Shown piece after piece: positions 10,718 through 23,230 of a stretch of DNA of 64,000 bases (position 1 is the first letter of the stretch; each line of letters starts with the position of its first letter). The position numbers were made by a program, and so were the translations under genes. The notes beneath the pieces are model-generated. The model ran no database searches, was not told the origin of the DNA, and saw only the letters and a list, made by a program, of their open reading frames with translations. The stretch comes from Astrocystis sublimbata (lineage: Eukaryota > Ascomycota > Sordariomycetes > Xylariales > Xylariaceae), in the NCBI GenBank assembly GCA_022453515.1, contig JAJNNY010000020.1, forward strand, positions 372,001-436,000, written 5' to 3'.

Positions 10718-11752
10718 CGTGGCGTGATTTCGAGCGTGTTCAGCTGAGTAGGAGTCTGAACAACCTGGGCCGCGAATCAGCGTAGTGAGTGATAAGTATC
10801 TATGAGCATCTACTCAAGTTCTGATATCTGTCGCATGTTCAACCATATATGGGCTGCGCGCAGCCTGGGTAGATACGGCTTGGCTTGGTTGGGTGATGAT
10901 AAGCTTGGATGGCGACATCGTCGCGCATTAGGTGCGCCCAGGGGCTCGACGGTCAGAGAAGCGACCGTGATTGGTCTTGATGGAGTTGCCATCGTTCAGA
11001 TAGACGACCAACACCGTACCATATATGCAAAATTCTTCGCTTGCGTGCTTGCTATGGGACGGTGGATAAGTCGCTTTTACGGCGAAAACCCGCTTCCTGT
11101 GCTCGTTACTGGCCGTTCTTTTCCCTGTTATCTCCACTTGGTCGTCGTCCCAAATGAACACTTGCTTCACCTTCCTTATTCAGACAACTATCATGGTCGT
11201 CGCTCTTATACGCCCATCTGACGCTTCGGTGAGTATGAAGCTAAGTTTGGCTACACAAAGTCTTTAGTCAGGTCATACCTAGTACTTGTCTTGGTTATAC
11301 AATCACTTGGGCTGTCTCTCGCAACAACGCTGAGCGAGCCATCTGGGGTGGAGAAGAGTTGGAGTAACGAGGGGCTGGTTTGCCAAGACCTAATGAGCTA
11401 ACATGGAGCAGATGCGATGCGAGTTTGCGATGTAATTACTACTCCTAAATCTTCACCTGATAGGGAAGAACCTATTGAATGGCCTGACTACTGAGGGTTC
11501 GGATGTCAATTAATTATATGAAATAAAACTGCCAGACGCTATGTAATTACATAAACTATTAACCTATCCTGTATGCTGTCGCAGAGTGATAATTTATACA
11601 AGTCAAGTAGAGAAAAAATATTAAGGCAGAGCAGACATTAACTACCTAGGCAAATACCTACATAAAGAGACATAGGAGACCAAAAAAGAAACAGAAAGGA
11701 AACCTAAGCAATTCACCACCAATCCAACCCAAACAACCTCAACATCCAAGCC
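10718..11752. other. Intergenic, flanks of two minus-strand genes
   Basis: This is the promoter side of the MFS gene and the 3' side of the acidic-protein gene. A 139-codon plus-strand open frame (10802-11221) has no motif and no splice partner, and I do not accept it. The last ~250 bases are AT-rich with A-runs, as expected of a 3'UTR and poly(A) region. Confidence 0.5.
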
Positions 11753-13723
11753 TCAAAAGCCACCCCGCCACGGCCTCAGCGGAATCGGCCGCACGATACC
11801 CCCAGGCGGATCCGCGTACACGACCACCATGCCATTCTCCTCCTCCTCCTCCTCATCTTTTTCTTCTTGAGCCCCCATCTCATTCTGAGCGACGTTGCTG
11901 TTACCTACATCTCCAGATCCAGAAACCACAGGTGACACAGGCGAAACAGGAACCGCCGGCTCGCCTCTCTGGCGCGGAAAAGTAGAGGGAAGGCGCTCGA
12001 TTGTGGCTGGCGATATCAGCGGTCCGCAGAAGACGTAGCCGTGCCTGATGCAGGAGGTTGAGGTCCATTCCTGGGAAGGCGTCTGAGCTTCTGTCTCTAT
12101 TCCTGTTCCTGTTTCTGTCTCCGCCTGAGCCAGTATTCCTTGCAGCTCGTGCGATGCAGCAGCAGCAGCAGCAGCATTAGTTGTAGCCTCATCGACCTCC
12201 GAATTCGGGCACGAAACAAAAGCACTAGAATCATCTGAATCTGAATCTGAATGCGATGAGATGAAACTGTAGAAACTGGCCTCACTAGACGCACTACTTC
12301 TCGAGGGAGGACTTAACACCGCAGCAGCAGCAGCAGCAGCAGCAATATCCGCATTATCTCCCTCATCCAGGTCGTTCTCCAAGAAATCATCATACAATTG
12401 CATATCCCGATAATCCCACGACACAGCGGGACTAGGAAGGGCTTCGGCCATGCCACACAGCATCTCCGCACCAGAACTCACCGGACCAGGAGGGTTGATC
12501 AGCGAAATAGAGGTGCCAGCGACGGCGCGCGGCGGGGAAAGCACGCCGTTGGGACTTTGGAAGCCGATGAGTGCGTCGATCTCATCTTGTAAGAGTTGAA
12601 GCGGCGATCGGAACCAGGGTGGTGTGGGAGGCGAGTCCCAAAGATCGATAGGCGAACTCACCGTTGTCGATGCGTAGTCCCCGAAATAATCTGGCAATGC
12701 TTCATCTCGCATAACGTCATTTCCGTTTCCGTTGCCGCCCTCATAGCCGCGTATAGTCCTATCATCGTCACAAACAGTGTCATCGTCGTCATCATCCTCG
12801 CCCCAAAGATGTGCGCCCCCAGCTTCATCTAGATCGTCACCCACACTAGATAAAGGTGAAGGCAGAAGAGGCGCTCCTCCTCCACACGAGTCGGAATCGG
12901 CCTCTGGCTCTAACTCTGAGTTTGAGTCCGGAGGCGAGGTGAAGTATCCGAATCCGTCTCGTCCAGGCACAGCCGTCGACGTCGACGACAGGGACTGAAT
13001 ATTGTTATCCAGATCAAAAATGTAATCGAGATAAGCCTCTTCTCGTCGTAGGTCGAGTTCACGCTTGAGCTCAAGTTCAGCATCAGCATCAGCTTCAGCA
13101 TCAAAGTTTGCGTCGATGTCAGTGTCAACGCCAGCGTCGACATCAGCATCGAAACACTGATCCTGAAGAGCCTCCATCTCCTCAGAAGCTTCCTCGAGCA
13201 TCTCGATATACGACATCTCGTTGTGTGCATGCGTACCTGCTGAAGGATCATCTCTGCCATGTCCATGCTCATGTCCGTGTCTGCTCATCGAAGAACCCCC
13301 ATCATTGTCAGCTGAATCAAAGTAACGAGCAGAAGAAGCAGACTTGTCCTCATTCTTATCCTTATCCTCTCCCTTGTCCTTGCCCTTTCCCTTTCCCTTA
13401 TCCTTCTTCTTCTCCCTCTCCCCCTCCCCATCGAGAACTTTCCAGAAGTCAGCAGCTACGACATGACCATCGTCGGCGCCAACGCGGTCTTCGATGCCAT
13501 TCATCCAGTCCTCAATAGCTTCGTCAGCAGCTACGTTATGACCATCACCGTCGGCGCCAGCGCCTTCGACAATGCCATCCATCCAGTCCTCAATAGCGCT
13601 ACGCGATTCATAGAGACCGAGACTGAGCTCGCGATCATGATTAAGTACCCTAATAGCTTGTGCGGGCGGTATAGGAGACACTTTGGATTCTTGTGTCTCT
13701 TCTTGGTGCTCGGAAGGAGACAT
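11753..13723 (-). CDS. Large acidic low-complexity protein, function unknown
   Basis: One uninterrupted 656-codon frame starts at an ATG. It is dominated by Asp, Glu, Ser, Ala and Gly. Residues 43-67 and 69-92 are a tandem copy (AIEDWM[D/N]GI...GADxGHxVAAD). A Lys/Glu/Gly run follows (~103-127), then a segment with repeated DADxD units (~190-220), two polyalanine tracts encoded by GCA repeats, a Ser/Asp-rich patch and a poly-Glu stretch near the C-terminus. The final ~20 residues (VYADPPGGIVRPIPLRPWRG) are conserved-looking and basic/proline-rich. There is no signal peptide, TM segment or enzyme motif. It is probably largely disordered. No family is recognised. A real gene is supported by the length and by consistent codon use in one frame only. 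Confidence 0.7.
   Translation of the reverse strand: MSPSEHQEETQESKVSPIPPAQAIRVLNHDRELSLGLYESRSAIEDWMDGIVEGAGADGDGHNVAADEAIEDWMNGIEDRVGADDGHVVAADFWKVLDGEGEREKKKDKGKGKGKDKGEDKDKNEDKSASSARYFDSADNDGGSSMSRHGHEHGHGRDDPSAGTHAHNEMSYIEMLEEASEEMEALQDQCFDADVDAGVDTDIDANFDAEADADAELELKRELDLRREEAYLDYIFDLDNNIQSLSSTSTAVPGRDGFGYFTSPPDSNSELEPEADSDSCGGGAPLLPSPLSSVGDDLDEAGGAHLWGEDDDDDDTVCDDDRTIRGYEGGNGNGNDVMRDEALPDYFGDYASTTVSSPIDLWDSPPTPPWFRSPLQLLQDEIDALIGFQSPNGVLSPPRAVAGTSISLINPPGPVSSGAEMLCGMAEALPSPAVSWDYRDMQLYDDFLENDLDEGDNADIAAAAAAAAVLSPPSRSSASSEASFYSFISSHSDSDSDDSSAFVSCPNSEVDEATTNAAAAAAASHELQGILAQAETETGTGIETEAQTPSQEWTSTSCIRHGYVFCGPLISPATIERLPSTFPRQRGEPAVPVSPVSPVVSGSGDVGNSNVAQNEMGAQEEKDEEEEEENGMVVVYADPPGGIVRPIPLRPWRGGF
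12156..12176. repeat. (GCA)7 microsatellite inside acidic-protein gene
   Basis: Seven uninterrupted GCA units. On the coding strand this is a TGC/GCT-type run read as polyalanine. It is a likely site of length polymorphism. Confidence 0.9.
12321..12344. repeat. (GCA)8 microsatellite inside acidic-protein gene
   Basis: Eight GCA units, again read as alanines in the coding frame. This is the second of two such tracts in the gene. Confidence 0.9.
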
Positions 13724-14609
13724 TGAGGCTACGATTCTTGACTAGCACGTGAGACTCGACGAGACTTGAGAGAGCTTTTGTTAGAACTTTGTATGATTTG
13801 GTAGAACTTGCTAAAACTGTGCTAAGACTGGTAAAACTGGTTAGCAGGAGCGTGATACTAGTGGGGAAAGATAGGTATATACCTTTTAGGTTGTTAAGCT
13901 GTAGTATGTGTGTATGTGTAGGTGTATGGGTGTGTATGTGTGTATGTGTGTATGAGTGCAGGTGTGTGTGTTTTGTGGGTGCAATGTGATGATGGGAAAA
14001 GGAGGTTGCAAAAAAATGGCAGCTTGGACGCTCTAATTTATGCTCCGGCTTGGAGACCAAACAATTAAGATTGTATTCGAGGCTTTCTGGTTTTTTTCAT
14101 TCCGCTGCTTGATTGGACAATAGCTTTGAATTTCGGATACCTTGAAGCTTGAATCCAGTCAAAGAGAGCGGTAACAAAATCATAATGAACAAAGCGCGCT
14201 AGTCAGCGGACCTTATTCTTTATACTGAGAACCACAGAGCAGGTAACGGCAGGGAAACAGCTAGGTCCACATGTCACGGAGCGCATGATATCGATGCTGT
14301 CAGCGGAATTAGGAATGAAGATAGCCTACGTCTCTACCACTAGACGAAATCGAAGAGAGTTTGCCTGCATTTGTGTCACGTCCAAAGCACCTAGCCAGTT
14401 TTGCGCCCTGTGCGTGAAATAGAAGGTACTTTTTGTAATTTGAAATTGGTTGCTCTGTACTGAGCTATAGCCTTAGTATTTTCGGCTTATGGTTGTGGTA
14501 ACCGCATCTTCTGTAAAGGAGAGCAGTGAGATTCGAGGCAAGTAGACGTAACAAGTGTTCAACGCTACAGCCCGGAATAATACAGCCTCTCGTGGGTGGT
14601 AGAGCGCAA
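13724..14609. other. Intergenic, 5' leader of acidic gene and 3' flank of Stm1-like gene
   Basis: It contains the GT-rich microsatellite listed separately, which would lie in the promoter or 5'UTR of the acidic-protein gene. No further gene is visible. Confidence 0.55.
13903..13973. repeat. GTGTAT-type microsatellite
   Basis: About 70 bases made almost only of GT with interspersed AT (TGTGTATGTGTGTATGTG pattern). It lies ~180 bases upstream of the acidic-protein ATG. Alternating purine-pyrimidine DNA of this type can take up Z-form structure. Confidence 0.85.
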
Positions 14610-16293
14610 TCAAGCGCCGAGGCTAGGGAATGCACTCTCATCTTTGGTGTTGATCGAGGCGCTCTGACCGGTAGGGCGGCCACCACGGTCGGCACGGTCA
14701 CCACGGTCACCGCGGAAATCACCACGGAAGTCGCCACGACCACCACGGCCACGGCCCTCACCGCGTCCACGACCCTCACCACGACCGCCACGGCCCTCGC
14801 CACGTCCACGACCGCCACGACCACGGCCTTCACCGCCACCACGAGCGGGGCGCTCCTGCTCAACAAAACGCTGGTCAATCTCGACGACCTGCTTGGCCTT
14901 GCGCTCGCGCTCGCGCTTTGTTTTGCCGCCGGTAGCAGAGATGAAATCATCACCCTCAACCTTTTCGAGAGCCTTGGCATTGGCCCACTTCTTGTCGACC
15001 TTGGAGCCCTCGTTGGGCTTGCGAATCTCGAGGTTCTCACCGAGAGCTAGCTTCTTCTCGGCAACCTGGGCCAGGTATTCGTCGTATGAGACGTGCTTCT
15101 CTTCCGGCTCGGCAGGAGTGGCGATACCCTCACCATCTTCAGCGGTAGCTTCCTTCAGCTCAGACTGGGCGATCTCCTCTCCAACCTGCTCGTCCTTAGC
15201 CTCAGCACTGCCTTCGGTAGCGCCCCAAGCCTGGTTGGCCTGCTTCTCCGATCCGCCGCTAGGTACAGGTCAGTAAGCAGCAATACGCTGTGAGCGGCTG
15301 CAAGACGTATATCTTACGTTTGAGCACCCTTAGTATGCCTGTCATCGCGGTCTCGGGGGAATCGACCACCACGACCTGTGTCACTGTCAGACGACTGGAG
15401 TTAGACGGTATGACAGCCTGGGAATCTCACCTCCTCGCTCGCGGGCACCACGGCCGCCGCGTTGACCGCCTCGCGAAGCCTCGTCAGTTGGCCTGCGCTG
15501 GTTGGCATTGTGACCAGTGTTGCGATCACGGAAGGCTGAAAAAAAGAAAAACGACGTGTCAGCAGACAGAATAGCAGGCAGGGGAAACGAAAGGAGTAAT
15601 AGCCTTAGGGAATGCAAAACATACCTCCCTCGTTGCCACCGGGTCCACGGCGAGCGCCAGTGTTGCCAGAGGGGTTGACGGGGGCCTGAGGCTCGACGTT
15701 GCGCTTGGTGGTGCGAGGTACGTTCTTCTCAACCGTCTTCACGGGCCCGGTCGGTTGGGGTTCATCGTCATCGGACGCACCTAGTCGCGGGCGGTCCAAG
15801 TTAGTCGGTGTTGATATTGGGCGGAAGGGCAGACACCAGGCAGCACCAGATGGTGGAGAATGTTTGTTTCGCCTGACGGCAGGTGTGATGCATCGAACAT
15901 ACCGAGGACGGTGAAGAGGTTCTGAAGGACGGGTATTAGTCAGTAAGCTCAAGAAGGTTGGCAGTGGGACAATTGGCGACGAGGTTGAAGGAATGAGGGG
16001 ATCACATCGCTTTGGCGATGTCATATATGGACGAGATGATGGGCTCTCCAAACTCAAGCTTCCATGTGTGTCTGAACTTGTGCCCGTGTTCGAAGCATCG
16101 AGAGAGGCAACAAGACGCAGCAGGGCGCATCACACAACACGAGGTAAGAGCCAACTCGGCGGGAGGGGGTCGACAAAACTCAAAAAGCGGGCGGAGCCAG
16201 GATGACCAGCACCGCAAGAAAAAAACAGAAGCAAACGCATGTAGATGCAAAGCAACAGACAACAGACGAACGCACCTTGGAAGCGACCGACAT
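14610..16293 (-). CDS. Stm1/SERBP1-like ribosome-associated RGG protein
   Basis: Six exons (16293-16276, 15921-15903, 15780-15625, 15535-15431, 15375-15318, 15258-14610) keep phase at all five GT..AG junctions and give 334 residues. The start MSVASKNLFTVLG, split over three exons, is the conserved Stm1 N-terminal motif. The middle is rich in Arg/Gly (RGGQRGGRGARERG, then RGGRFPRDR). A hyaluronan/mRNA-binding-type segment follows (SYDEYLAQVAEKKLALGENL). The C-terminal RGG block of ~60 residues ends with INTKDESAFPSLGA. Yeast Stm1 and animal SERBP1 sit in the mRNA channel of idle 80S ribosomes and affect translation restart and telomere/nucleic-acid binding; that role is inferred here. The tiny first two exons (18 and 19 nt) are unusual and easily missed by gene finders. 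Confidence 0.92.
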
Positions 16294-19200
16294 GATGTCG
16301 CCGTTTTGTTCGCCTTACAGCAAGGCGTAGCTTTTCGGACCTCAGTCAGGGCGGGATGTGTGGCGATGCAGGATGGGAGGAGTAGAGGATACGTCCTACG
16401 AGGTCATATCCCAGAAGTGCTTGCTACTGGAGAGTTGAATCTGAGCGGTGGCTCGCGGACGGGGTGGTTGTGCTCTTCGTTGCTCGAGAAGGTACCTAGT
16501 GGTGGGCTTGGTGGGCTCGCTCCGCTTGCTGTGTGCGAGGTGCTCTGTGCCTAGCTCCCCACTCTGCTGCACCCGGCATTTTGCCAGCTTTCTCTGCGAC
16601 GTAACCCCACCCGCCAGTCGTCCGCCAGTGTTTTGTCAGTGTCACATGGCCAGCAGCCGCGGTCTCACCCGCACCAAGGCTTGCGGCTGGCAGTGTCCGA
16701 CGGCGGTCTTCCCCTCACTTCGCAGCTAGATGCAGCTGGAGCTGCAGCTCCCCACCGTTTTGCCTAGTCTGGGGCAATTTTGAGATGTTTTGGGAGCTTT
16801 GTAGTGCGCTGCTGACTCAGCTAAACATCGATAAGCCTGTCTTTGAGCTGTGGATAGGGCTTGCACCTTTCGCTTTCTCCATACCTCCTAGACGGCAATT
16901 CTCTTTGTACGTCAGTAAGCACCCAGGAGGTAGGCATGCAAGCTCGCTATGGGCAGGTTGAACCCTGAACCTTTTTACTTCCCAGCTCCGTTTGCCTTCA
17001 TTATCTGTGTACGAGGTGTTGTAGGTAGGTAACCTTAACCTAAAGAACGTTCAGCTTCTGTCACGCGGCTCATTGATAGATTATTCCATCACTGTTTGAA
17101 AAGAAGCTAGCAACCTAGAGAAATAGCTTGATTGAGAGCGCAGGAAGCTAGCCTCGTCAACTTTTTACTTTGACTTATATAAAGGAGCGATCTCGAAATC
17201 AAGGTCAACTGCCACAACTGCTACGACTGCCACTTATGCGATTGGAAGGCAACTGGACGGCAAGCTTGCAGGCACGGGTACGCCCGGCACTTGCAAGGAA
17301 CCCCCCCAATCGGGTCGTCGCGTTATCAGCATCCCTGTGTAAGTCTACAGATGCGCTTGGTACTTTGCTCGCAACTCTAAAATGTCACAAGAGAAGTCTT
17401 GCCTATATCCAACCATATGTGTTTATTTAGCCTCGCTCAATATCAGCATTGTCGACCTTCGTCCCAAGCGAGGATCAAGCCGTAATCTCGCAGTTTCCTA
17501 GTGAAAGAAGGTCATAGTGATCTCACTTATAGAGATGGGCTATAATGGGAAGACTATGATTCCTATTATCTTCTGACTCGCCTAATTCCCATTGAATTTA
17601 TAGAAGTCTTAGGCAGCCACAATCAACTGGTTTGACATAAGATTTTCATGTGAAAGTCACTCCCTGACCCGCCAGGGGTACTCTGGGGAATACAGAAGAA
17701 CTCGTGGGTAGGTTCAAGGTTGATGGGGTAGAGTGTGGAGATAGACCTTGAGAGTCAAGTACAATGCGCGATAACATGTAGATGGTTGAGGTCTGTTTCA
17801 CTCCGCACTTGGACGACTATACAAAAACACGACGATAACTAGAATATGAGATCAGAGTCCGATTTCAACATGTCCCTACAAAAATGCCTATCAGCAGAAT
17901 ATAACATTTATCATTACGTAGCAATCCACCATGCAAACCTCGTGGGGGGCACATCCTCAATCTCACCCCTTTGACAGCCGGAGATGCAGGAACCTCAGGA
18001 TGACTTGCATTGCTACCCATGCACGCCGCGCACGGATTTACACCATCTGTCCAAGCAGGGCAGACAAGGAAGAGTCTTTCTGGTGCCGTCCGGCACGGCA
18101 CAACGGCCGACACCTTCGCATATTCGTAGCTTAAGCTTACATATCCCGCCTGTGTAATTCTTACCTACGAAGATAGGCTCGTCCAATCGGGCGCGGCCCG
18201 CGCAGTGGCGCCGTCTTACATAAGACGCATCGTGATTGGGTGGGATGATAAGGCGTGATAGAGGCTACCTACCGCCATCAAGCCTCGAAATTAGAGCCAG
18301 AAGCGACAGAAGCCGTTATATAATCGATACCTAAAAACGTGGGGTGATGTGACGTCTTCCGAGTCTACAGAGGTCCGCGCCGCGTGCGATGGAGCATTTT
18401 CGTTGATAATGGGTATTGCTGCTTCTTTGCGTAAGGTTTCCTTATCTCTGGTCGCCTACTGATATCGGTGTTGGCTGTCGGGCGCGCCGCGGAACCAAGA
18501 GATAAGGCCGCCGGGGGGTTGCGTACAAATACTGGCCAACTCCCTCGCTTGCTCGGCTGCGTGGTTTATCTCTGATTCCTGAGACACATATCTTCCCATC
18601 TTCAGGGATGGCGATGTCGAAGGGCTTGATCCGTACATTTTTGCAGTTGTTGATGTATTGGTCGCCCGATGAGCTATTACATTTCCAAGGTAGGTGTTGG
18701 GGCTACCCACAGTATACCTACCCAGGTATCTATCTCTTTTACACGCCTCGGTCTTGCCTCACAGAAGCAAGTGTCTGCCAAGGCAGGCTTGCACTATCAC
18801 TCTGTCGGACGGTCAATCGAGCAATCCATTAATCATACATACATCATGCACCACTACAATCTTGCAACGAAGGCTTGTCTGATCCTGAGTGAGGTCATCG
18901 CGAGTGTTATGTGCATGCTTGTCTGATGGGCTGCTCCATGGGAACCTACATACTTACCTCTTCCACTCATGCTGTGGATGGCTTCACTTAGCTTGGCGGG
19001 CTACCTACAGCACCCCAAACCGGACAGGCGGTGAACAATGAGTCAAACTCTCGATGGATTACCTAACATGCAGCAATCGTCACCATACGATCCAGTCGAG
19101 CCAGTCACTACCGGAGATGGCACTGTCTGAAGAGCCGGCCGGTCGAGAGCCTGTTCCCTTCGTGACTATTTTCTGACAAGAAGATGGCACCACGTACCTG

Positions 19201-22200
19201 ATGGAGATAGACGCGGGGTGGATGACGGGAGACCAGAACAACCGAACAACGATGCCGTCCAGAACCTTCTCGTGAGCCAAGCCTGATGGCTCTCACGCGA
19301 TGACGCTCGCCGGCGGATGTTCAGCTGCTTTGAGGACCGATCTAGAGCGAGGGGTATGGGCGGCCCATACCCAAATGTACGAACTCCACCGACGATGGGT
19401 CGACCGACAACAGCGACACGTTTGCCCACGATGGCTCGGCATTTCGCATCCACCGTGGCGATCCACCAAACACCAACCTATGGACGGGTTCCTGAGCGAC
19501 ACGAGGGGGGAAAGTGGCCCGGACTTCGAATCATGTGGGCTAGTAGTACATTGTGTACATTGGACCGCAACTACTGCAATCGAGAACTTTACACGATGAT
19601 GGGTTCAGTATCAAGTTCAGCCTATGCGCTGTTTGCACCACATCGCATGTCGGGTGCAACTTGTTCGGAGGACTCGACAAAGTGCCGCAAATATCCGAGA
19701 AGCTTCTCCATCATCCCATCAAGGTTGTGCGTGTGCGGCCTCGAATGCGGCACCATCTCCATTGGGCATATTGCCTACCACCAACCATGACTGCAGGACC
19801 AAGGCGATGAAACAGTACCAGAGCATGTTCCTCCAGATGCAAGAGTGGGCTCGGGTGGGCAAAAAGGTCGAATTGGGCAGGCGGGTGGAGACGGGACCGT
19901 TTCTGCAAAACTGTTTCGACCTCGTAACGGAGGGGTACTTGGAGATACTTGGGTGCTTGGGACCCACCTCGAGCTCCGAAGCTACTTGCAGGCTACCTCG
20001 CCGTGTCGCCAGGCCAAACAGCGGGCAGCAAGGAGGAGGAGCTGGGCGGGAATGGAGCAGCATGCACATATTGCTCACTCTTCTCCTCTTGAGGTTTAAC
20101 CTCGAGTCCACCTTTTTTTTTCTTCCGCCCACCTGCCTGCTGACCCTACCACTAGGACCTGGCCTACCGCGCTATTAGCTGTCTGCACTACTTACGTTGC
20201 CTGCATGCGCCGAGCTAGCTAGTCAGTCGCAGGGTCGCAGCCATTTGCTTCATTTCCCTCCCGAGGCACTGTCAAACAGAAGCAACAAAGTGGGGCCACC
20301 CCGGACATCATCAACGCCGCTTCAAGGCGGCAAGGCGGCAGCAGTTAGAGAACAGAAGAAAGGAGATGGAAGCAATCGAGATGCAATACAGATCATATGG
20401 GGGAGGTCGGCTGGCCCTCCTGGGCAGACGTCTGCAACACGACACGAACGAGATCCCAACCAATCGCTCCGCGGAGATGTAATGTGATGACGAAACAAAG
20501 CGAACGGCTCTTCCGCCATCAACCATCCTGTCCTATCCCATCCCAAAGACTAAAATCTGAGTGAGGCCAGCAAGCAGCAAAGAAACGCGTGCGCGCATGA
20601 CAATCTCACTCAATTTCGGACCCCGTGCCACCACCTCCTAAGCTCTATGGCACGGAAGATGATTACTTGAGAATGGAACATTCAATGGGTTGACAGGCAG
20701 CCAAGGCTCGCCCCCAAATCCAATCGCCGTCCGCGATGTGCGGTGAGGGGGGCTCGGCATAGGAACGCGGAAATACACCATTTCGCACACCGGTTGAAGC
20801 TTGAGTTTCTGCCCGCCAGTAGTCTATCTACCAACCACACCACCAAAGCACGCCAAATGATATCACGTGGAACGAAAAGTCCGGGGTAAGTTAAAAGGCA
20901 AGGTGGGAAAATTGAATTGAAGATAGGTAGGTAAGATTGAGATTCTCGATTGAGTAGGGAGGCCCAGTCAGCAGCTTCGTAATTAAACGACCAGGTGAGT
21001 TTGGCTAATTACCACATCACGTCAATCCGGTAAGTGAGCGTATAGTAGAAGCATGTCCATAGCCAAATTGAACACTTGCTTCATTGAAAAAGAGAACAAG
21101 TATTTGTGAACCTCAACTTTCAATTGGATTGCTCGTGCGTGGACATTTGTATGCATAGTATACGTACTGAGGAACCAACGAGCCCCTCTCAATGCACAAC
21201 CAATTCCCCACAAACCATCATTTGCGCGAAGAAGCAGCGGCACACCACCAGATCAATCCAACCCGACAATCTTAATATTACTTCTTCCAGCCTGTATCAA
21301 GCAATTGGTATTCACTACGTCTCAATCCTTTCTCTACCTCTACGAACGCGATGCAAACATACAGACAAACCAACAATCGAACAAGCAGAATAAGATGAAC
21401 CAAACATACTCTGCCGCCGATCTCGGATCGCAAGCTGCTGCTCGCATGAAGCGGCATCAAGACATCAAGGGACCACCACCCACCAGAAGCTAGAATAATA
21501 CACTAAGAGCCAAACTACACCCAAAGGAGAATAAGTACATGTAGTAAGAGGTACCCAAGCACCCAAGTATCCAAGCACACCCAAGAAAAGACAAGGCGAC
21601 GGGAGGCAAAGAAAGCTATTGAATCAAGCAGACCCCGGTGAGCGCTCTCGGTCTAAAGACGGAGAGAAAAAAAATACCTTGAAGTATTCACACTACCTAA
21701 GAGGTAGGCAGTTGTGTGGCACGGGCGTCGGCTCCGTACCAATCAATCATCATACCAGCCTAGCTACCAGCATACCAACGTACCTACCTATCGAGCTGAC
21801 GAGTACCATCTTTCGATGCTCGTTCGACGGAATAATATTTAGACGCCAGATAGCTCTCTACTTGTGACGCGTTATCCCCATAAATCAATTCAATCTTCTT
21901 CATTAGCTTCCACAACGCCTACCTACCAACATCTAATAACAATACAACAACCCCGAAGATTGTGCAAAGTCACCCACTTAAAGATCAGCAGATCTAAACA
22001 ACTGCACTACTGTTCGGTACTATTCTGTATATAAGTATCGTATGTATCTAACTACCTAAACTAACTAGAGAACTAAAATAAAGGGACTTGGTATCATATC
22101 CAAACAAGGTAAAGTGAAAGGGACGGTAAGGAAGGCGAGTACAGTAGCTTAGCTGCACGACACCGAATCAATCCATCCGTCAAGGGACGGGGTAGTAGGC

Positions 22201-23230
22201 CCAAGTGTAAGTATGCATTGACATGGATATATATATAAATAGTTTAGTACACCAAAAGCAGATTTATCCCGTCGCAAAAGTCTACTTAGCAATGCGTATT
22301 CGCGAAGGGTATCAAACCTATGCAATGGTGCATATGTGTGTGTTGCGTTAAGAGATGGGCCGTAGCCCGAAAAATGACGTTTAAATGTTGAATGAAGCAA
22401 AGACAGTTTCGAAGACGAATTTTTCAAAAAGTCAGCCCACTGGATAGATGAGGGGCCCATGTTTCAAAAAAGAGATATTTCACGCCATTGCCACACTTGT
22501 TTACGTCGCAAAAATATGAGCGGGAAAATGCTTCATTCCTAGCCATTTTGGCCCGGTAGATAAAGCGAAGAGGTATAATATGATAACAGCCGTTGCTCTC
22601 GCCACCGCTTGTTGTGGTAAGAGTTGGCTAAAGAAGAGAAGAAGGGTGGTAAAGAAACTTTTTCCGGAAGAAAGAATCCATCGCGTAAACTCCATTAAAT
22701 GTGCAAGAACTTTTCCCCTGCCTCCTGATATGAACCCATAAAGTTCCGTCCAGGAATTGTCCCTAAATCATCGCATGAAATTCATCGCATGATCTTGACG
22801 GCTGGCTCGTGTCGTAAAAGCAAATCCGGACGCATCCCGAGTCATGAATAGTTGTGAAAACCGTCTCTGCGGTATGTTCTATCCGGAACGCCTCGATGTT
22901 GCCGCCCAAGTAGAAAACGTAATGAGGTAGACAATCCAGCTGTGTCGATATAGCTTGATCGCCCACCTGGGGTATCAGTACTCCCTCTGTTGCCTCCCAA
23001 TGGTGAATATTGAGACGCCAATGATGCCCTCCTACCTATTAGAAATATATAAACGTTTGCCCGTGTCTGTGGGCATCAATCGTAACCCATTGCTTATTTT
23101 TGTTGTGTTGTTGTTTTGTTGTGTTCTCTCGTAGCCGCGTTGCTTCATGTTACTTCGCGCCTATCTCAAATCAAGTCCAGTTGATGGTCATGAACCAGCC
23201 ACTGTATTTCAAGAACATCCAGTTCTCTGT
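16294..23230. other. Gene desert of ~6.9 kb
   Basis: I tried to build spliced genes on both strands and found none. The GC-richer part at 19.3-20.2 kb gives overlapping open frames in all directions without motifs, a sign of composition rather than coding. Many GTAGGTAGG/CCTACC tracts occur (for example near 21.7-22.1 kb), and ~20.0-20.3 kb looks like leader sequence. The right half lies 3' of the bZIP gene. A 32-codon ATG frame at 21395-21493 is listed separately. The desert could hold long non-coding transcripts, which sequence alone cannot show. Confidence 0.5.
21395..21493 (+). other. Short ORF (32 codons) in the desert
   Basis: ATG-started frame beginning MNQTYSAADLGSQAAARMKR and ending PPPTRS-stop. 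Its composition is more protein-like than its surroundings, which are otherwise rich in stops. It could be a small peptide gene, an upstream ORF of an unseen transcript, or chance. No homologue is recognised. Confidence 0.2.

Noticed and set aside
12097..13726. Plus- and minus-strand frames inside the acidic-protein gene
   Set aside because: Low-complexity repeats open alternative frames; only the 656-codon frame spans the full length.
14465..15050. 174- and 191-codon frames over the RGG region
   Set aside because: Repeated CGTGGTGGT-type codons of the Stm1-like RGG block keep all frames open; the Thr/Ala- and Val/Arg-rich products are artefacts.
19300..20180. Cluster of overlapping ORFs of 80-184 codons on both strands
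   Set aside because: No motif, no ATG-consistent splice chain, and frames on both strands are equally open, as GC-rich non-coding DNA gives.
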